Below are positions 22,685 to 24,103 of a stretch of 24,103 nt of DNA, piece by piece. A program made the translations under genes and the position numbers. Source of the stretch: a virus; IMG/VR virus record IMGVR_UViG_3300027868_000031, positions 1-24,103 of that record. One strand, given 5' to 3'. How positions within the stretch are numbered: the first letter of the stretch is position 1; every line of letters begins with the position of its first letter. A model generated the notes under the pieces. The model searched no databases. It saw nothing but the letters and a program-made list of their open reading frames with translations, and was not told the origin of the DNA.

Positions 22685-23092
22685 ATGATATTTAATTTAA
22701 GACCAATTATAGAATCAGATTATGAAGACATCCTTTCAGGATGGTGGAAGAGTTGGGGATTTTCTGCTCCTCCAAAAGATTTTTTACCTGACAATGGTAC
22801 AGGTGGTATAATGGTTTTAGATGGAGACACCCCTGTTTGTGCAGGGTTTTTGTATACCACTAATTCAAAAGTTGTTTGGGTTGATTGGATAGTATCTAAT
22901 AGAGAGTATAGAAAAAAACCTCATAGAAAAAATGGTTTGAATTTACTGATACAAACTTTAACTAATACAGCTAAAGATAAAAAATATAAATATGTATACG
23001 CTAACAACAACAACACTTATTTAATAGATACATTTTTATCCAATGGATATTTAAAAGGAAGTAAAAGCACAGAGTTAATAAAAAATATATAA
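22685..23092 (+). CDS. GNAT-fold acetyltransferase-like protein
   Basis: A 135-aa protein with a GNAT layout: N-terminal strand FNLRPIIESDYEDIL, then GWWKSWGF and PPKDFLPDNGTGGIMVLDGD, central strands CAGFLYTTNSKVVWVDWIVS, the loop NREYRKKPHRKNGLNLLIQT in the place of the acetyl-CoA-binding (R/Q)xxGxG/A region, and a last strand KYVYANNNNTYLIDTFLSNG typical of the fold's end. The classic Q/RxxGxA is only loosely kept, so activity is uncertain. Similar small GNAT proteins occur beside tail genes in Bacteroidetes phages. The substrate is unknown; a virion or host protein is possible. It starts just after a promoter box and touches the next gene (TAATG). Confidence 0.68.
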   Translation: MIFNLRPIIESDYEDILSGWWKSWGFSAPPKDFLPDNGTGGIMVLDGDTPVCAGFLYTTNSKVVWVDWIVSNREYRKKPHRKNGLNLLIQTLTNTAKDKKYKYVYANNNNTYLIDTFLSNGYLKGSKSTELIKNI

Positions 23093-23883
23093 TGGGATTA
23101 GAAACAGCAATAGCTATAGCTAGTTTAACAATGTCAGCAGGTACAACCACTGCATCATTTATACAAGCATCAGACCAAAGAAAAAAACAAAAACAAGCAG
23201 AAGCCGATGCTGAAAAAGCAATGGCTGAAGCTCGTAAAAAAACAGATGTTAATTTCTACGAAGAGTTGGCTGTAAACAAAGAGGCTTATGAGGCTCAGCG
23301 TCAAGCAATGCTTAGTGCAGGTGCTCAAGCTATTGAAGCGGGTAAAGAAAGCCAAAGAGGTTTATCTGCGGCAGTAGCAAGAACTCAAAAAGCACAAGAG
23401 GCAGGTCAAGCTAAGATTAGACAAGCAGAGATAGCTGATGTAAATAAGTTAGAACAACTTGTTGCTAAAGAAGAAAGCAGGCTACGTGATGTAGGTATTC
23501 AATTAGATTTAGAAGAAGTTGCAGGTGCACAATCAGCAGCGGCACAATTTGCAGAACAAGCACAGGCATCTACTATGCAAGGTGTTGCAGGGATTGGAGA
23601 AACTGTTCAAGCAGGTCTTCAAATGGTTCCGTTGTATCAACAAAACAAAGCATTCAAAGGACTTGATAAAGCTGCAGAGGCTAAAGGAATGACTCCTCAA
23701 GAATTTCTCAAAAGTAAAGCTAGCGAGATTAAAGATGATACAGGTAAGCTAACAGGATATAGATTAAACAAAAAAGATTTAGAGGCTGATTTCTTTGAAC
23801 AAGGAAACCAAGCTTTTCAAGGTGGTTTACTAGATATGTTTGATACTGAAGGCATTAATAAATTTTATAAAACAAGCGACTAA
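23092..23883 (+). CDS. Internal virion (DNA-ejection) protein, T7 gp14-like position
   Basis: A 263-aa protein. Residues 1-27 are a hydrophobic or small-residue stretch (AIAIASLTMSAGTTTASFI) that could insert in a membrane. Residues about 30-165 are one long Ala/Glu/Gln/Lys-rich helix with coiled-coil character (AAVARTQKAQEAGQAKIRQA). The remainder is a mixed helical tail (MTPQEFLKSKAS, GYRLNKKDLEADFF). This layout, after the tail genes and before a second helical gene, is that of podovirus core proteins ejected into the cell to form a DNA conduit. It shares one base with the genes on both sides (TAATG). The call rests on composition and order. Confidence 0.65.
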   Translation: MGLETAIAIASLTMSAGTTTASFIQASDQRKKQKQAEADAEKAMAEARKKTDVNFYEELAVNKEAYEAQRQAMLSAGAQAIEAGKESQRGLSAAVARTQKAQEAGQAKIRQAEIADVNKLEQLVAKEESRLRDVGIQLDLEEVAGAQSAAAQFAEQAQASTMQGVAGIGETVQAGLQMVPLYQQNKAFKGLDKAAEAKGMTPQEFLKSKASEIKDDTGKLTGYRLNKKDLEADFFEQGNQAFQGGLLDMFDTEGINKFYKTSD

Positions 23884-24103
23884 TGGCTAAAACATATTAT
23901 AAGTACCAAAAAAGAGACGATGCTATTGATTGGTCTAAGATTGGTTCTGATATTTCTAAGACATTAACTGACGAAGCAACTAGAAGAGAGACTGAGAAGG
24001 CAAGTATTGATGAAGCTTCAAGAGAGTTTCAGAAGACACTTAATCAAGGAGTTGAATCAGACAATAATACAATACAAGACTTTGCCTTAAACGCAGCCTC
24101 AGA
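23883..24103 (+). CDS. Partial ejection/internal virion protein (N-terminal 73 aa)
   Basis: The ATG overlaps the previous TAA by one base and the frame runs off the right edge. The visible 73 residues are charged and helical (YYKYQKRDDAIDWSKIGSDI, TRRETEKASIDEASREFQKT) with no hydrophobic segment. This resembles the beginning of the second internal virion protein often found after the gp14-like gene in marine podoviruses, where a long gene with a transglycosylase or large helical body may follow. The rest is outside the window, so the length and any enzyme domain cannot be judged. Confidence 0.6.
   Translation, partial: MAKTYYKYQKRDDAIDWSKIGSDISKTLTDEATRRETEKASIDEASREFQKTLNQGVESDNNTIQDFALNAAS

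Overview
The window looks like part of the genome of a short-tailed (podovirus-like) phage of a marine Flavobacteriia or other Bacteroidetes host. The DNA is strongly A+T-rich and every convincing gene lies on the + strand in one packed late cassette. Start codons follow A/T-only leaders with no Shine-Dalgarno sequence. Four spacers carry TAnnTTTG, the -7 box of the Bacteroidetes housekeeping sigma factor. The proteins recall those of uncultured marine Bacteroidetes phages. TAA, TAG and TGA all end genes, so I see no stop reassignment. No integrase, repressor, tRNA, CRISPR array or insertion sequence is visible.

Layout. (1) 1-2226: accessory and host-recognition genes: a truncated gene, two small proteins (one resembling the GTA spike-base family), a 380-aa PKD-like/BspA-repeat adhesin and a small conserved-looking protein. 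(2) 2270-2854: a lysis pair, a 51-aa holin-like membrane protein and a T7-lysozyme-type amidase with no ATG, GTG or TTG start. (3) 2871-4176: small proteins, a 187-aa GroES-like protein that reads as one and a half co-chaperonin domains, and a probable small terminase. (4) 4154-12274: large terminase (TTG start), portal with a Gln-rich coiled-coil tail, acidic scaffold, major capsid protein closed by a strong terminator, and a conserved post-capsid protein. (5) 12361-22662: after a second terminator and a promoter, two neck/adaptor proteins, then a T7-gp12-like nozzle gene whose back half has become a series of cysteine-rich modules spread over several consecutive ORFs. The nozzle-type C-terminal domain appears to sit in its own ORF at 21883. 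(6) 22685-24103: a GNAT-fold protein and two ejection-protein candidates, the last cut by the window edge.

How it fits together. TerS/TerL, portal, scaffold and capsid build and fill the head, perhaps helped by the co-chaperonin. The neck, nozzle and ejection proteins build the tail and deliver DNA. The adhesin and cysteine modules are candidates for host recognition. Holin and amidase release progeny. Promoters and terminators divide the cassette into scaffold-capsid, neck-nozzle, cysteine-module and ejection units.

Most worth a second look: the modular cysteine array split over in-frame ORFs, the duplicated phage co-chaperonin, and the amidase start. All family assignments are from sequence reading only; no database search was run.
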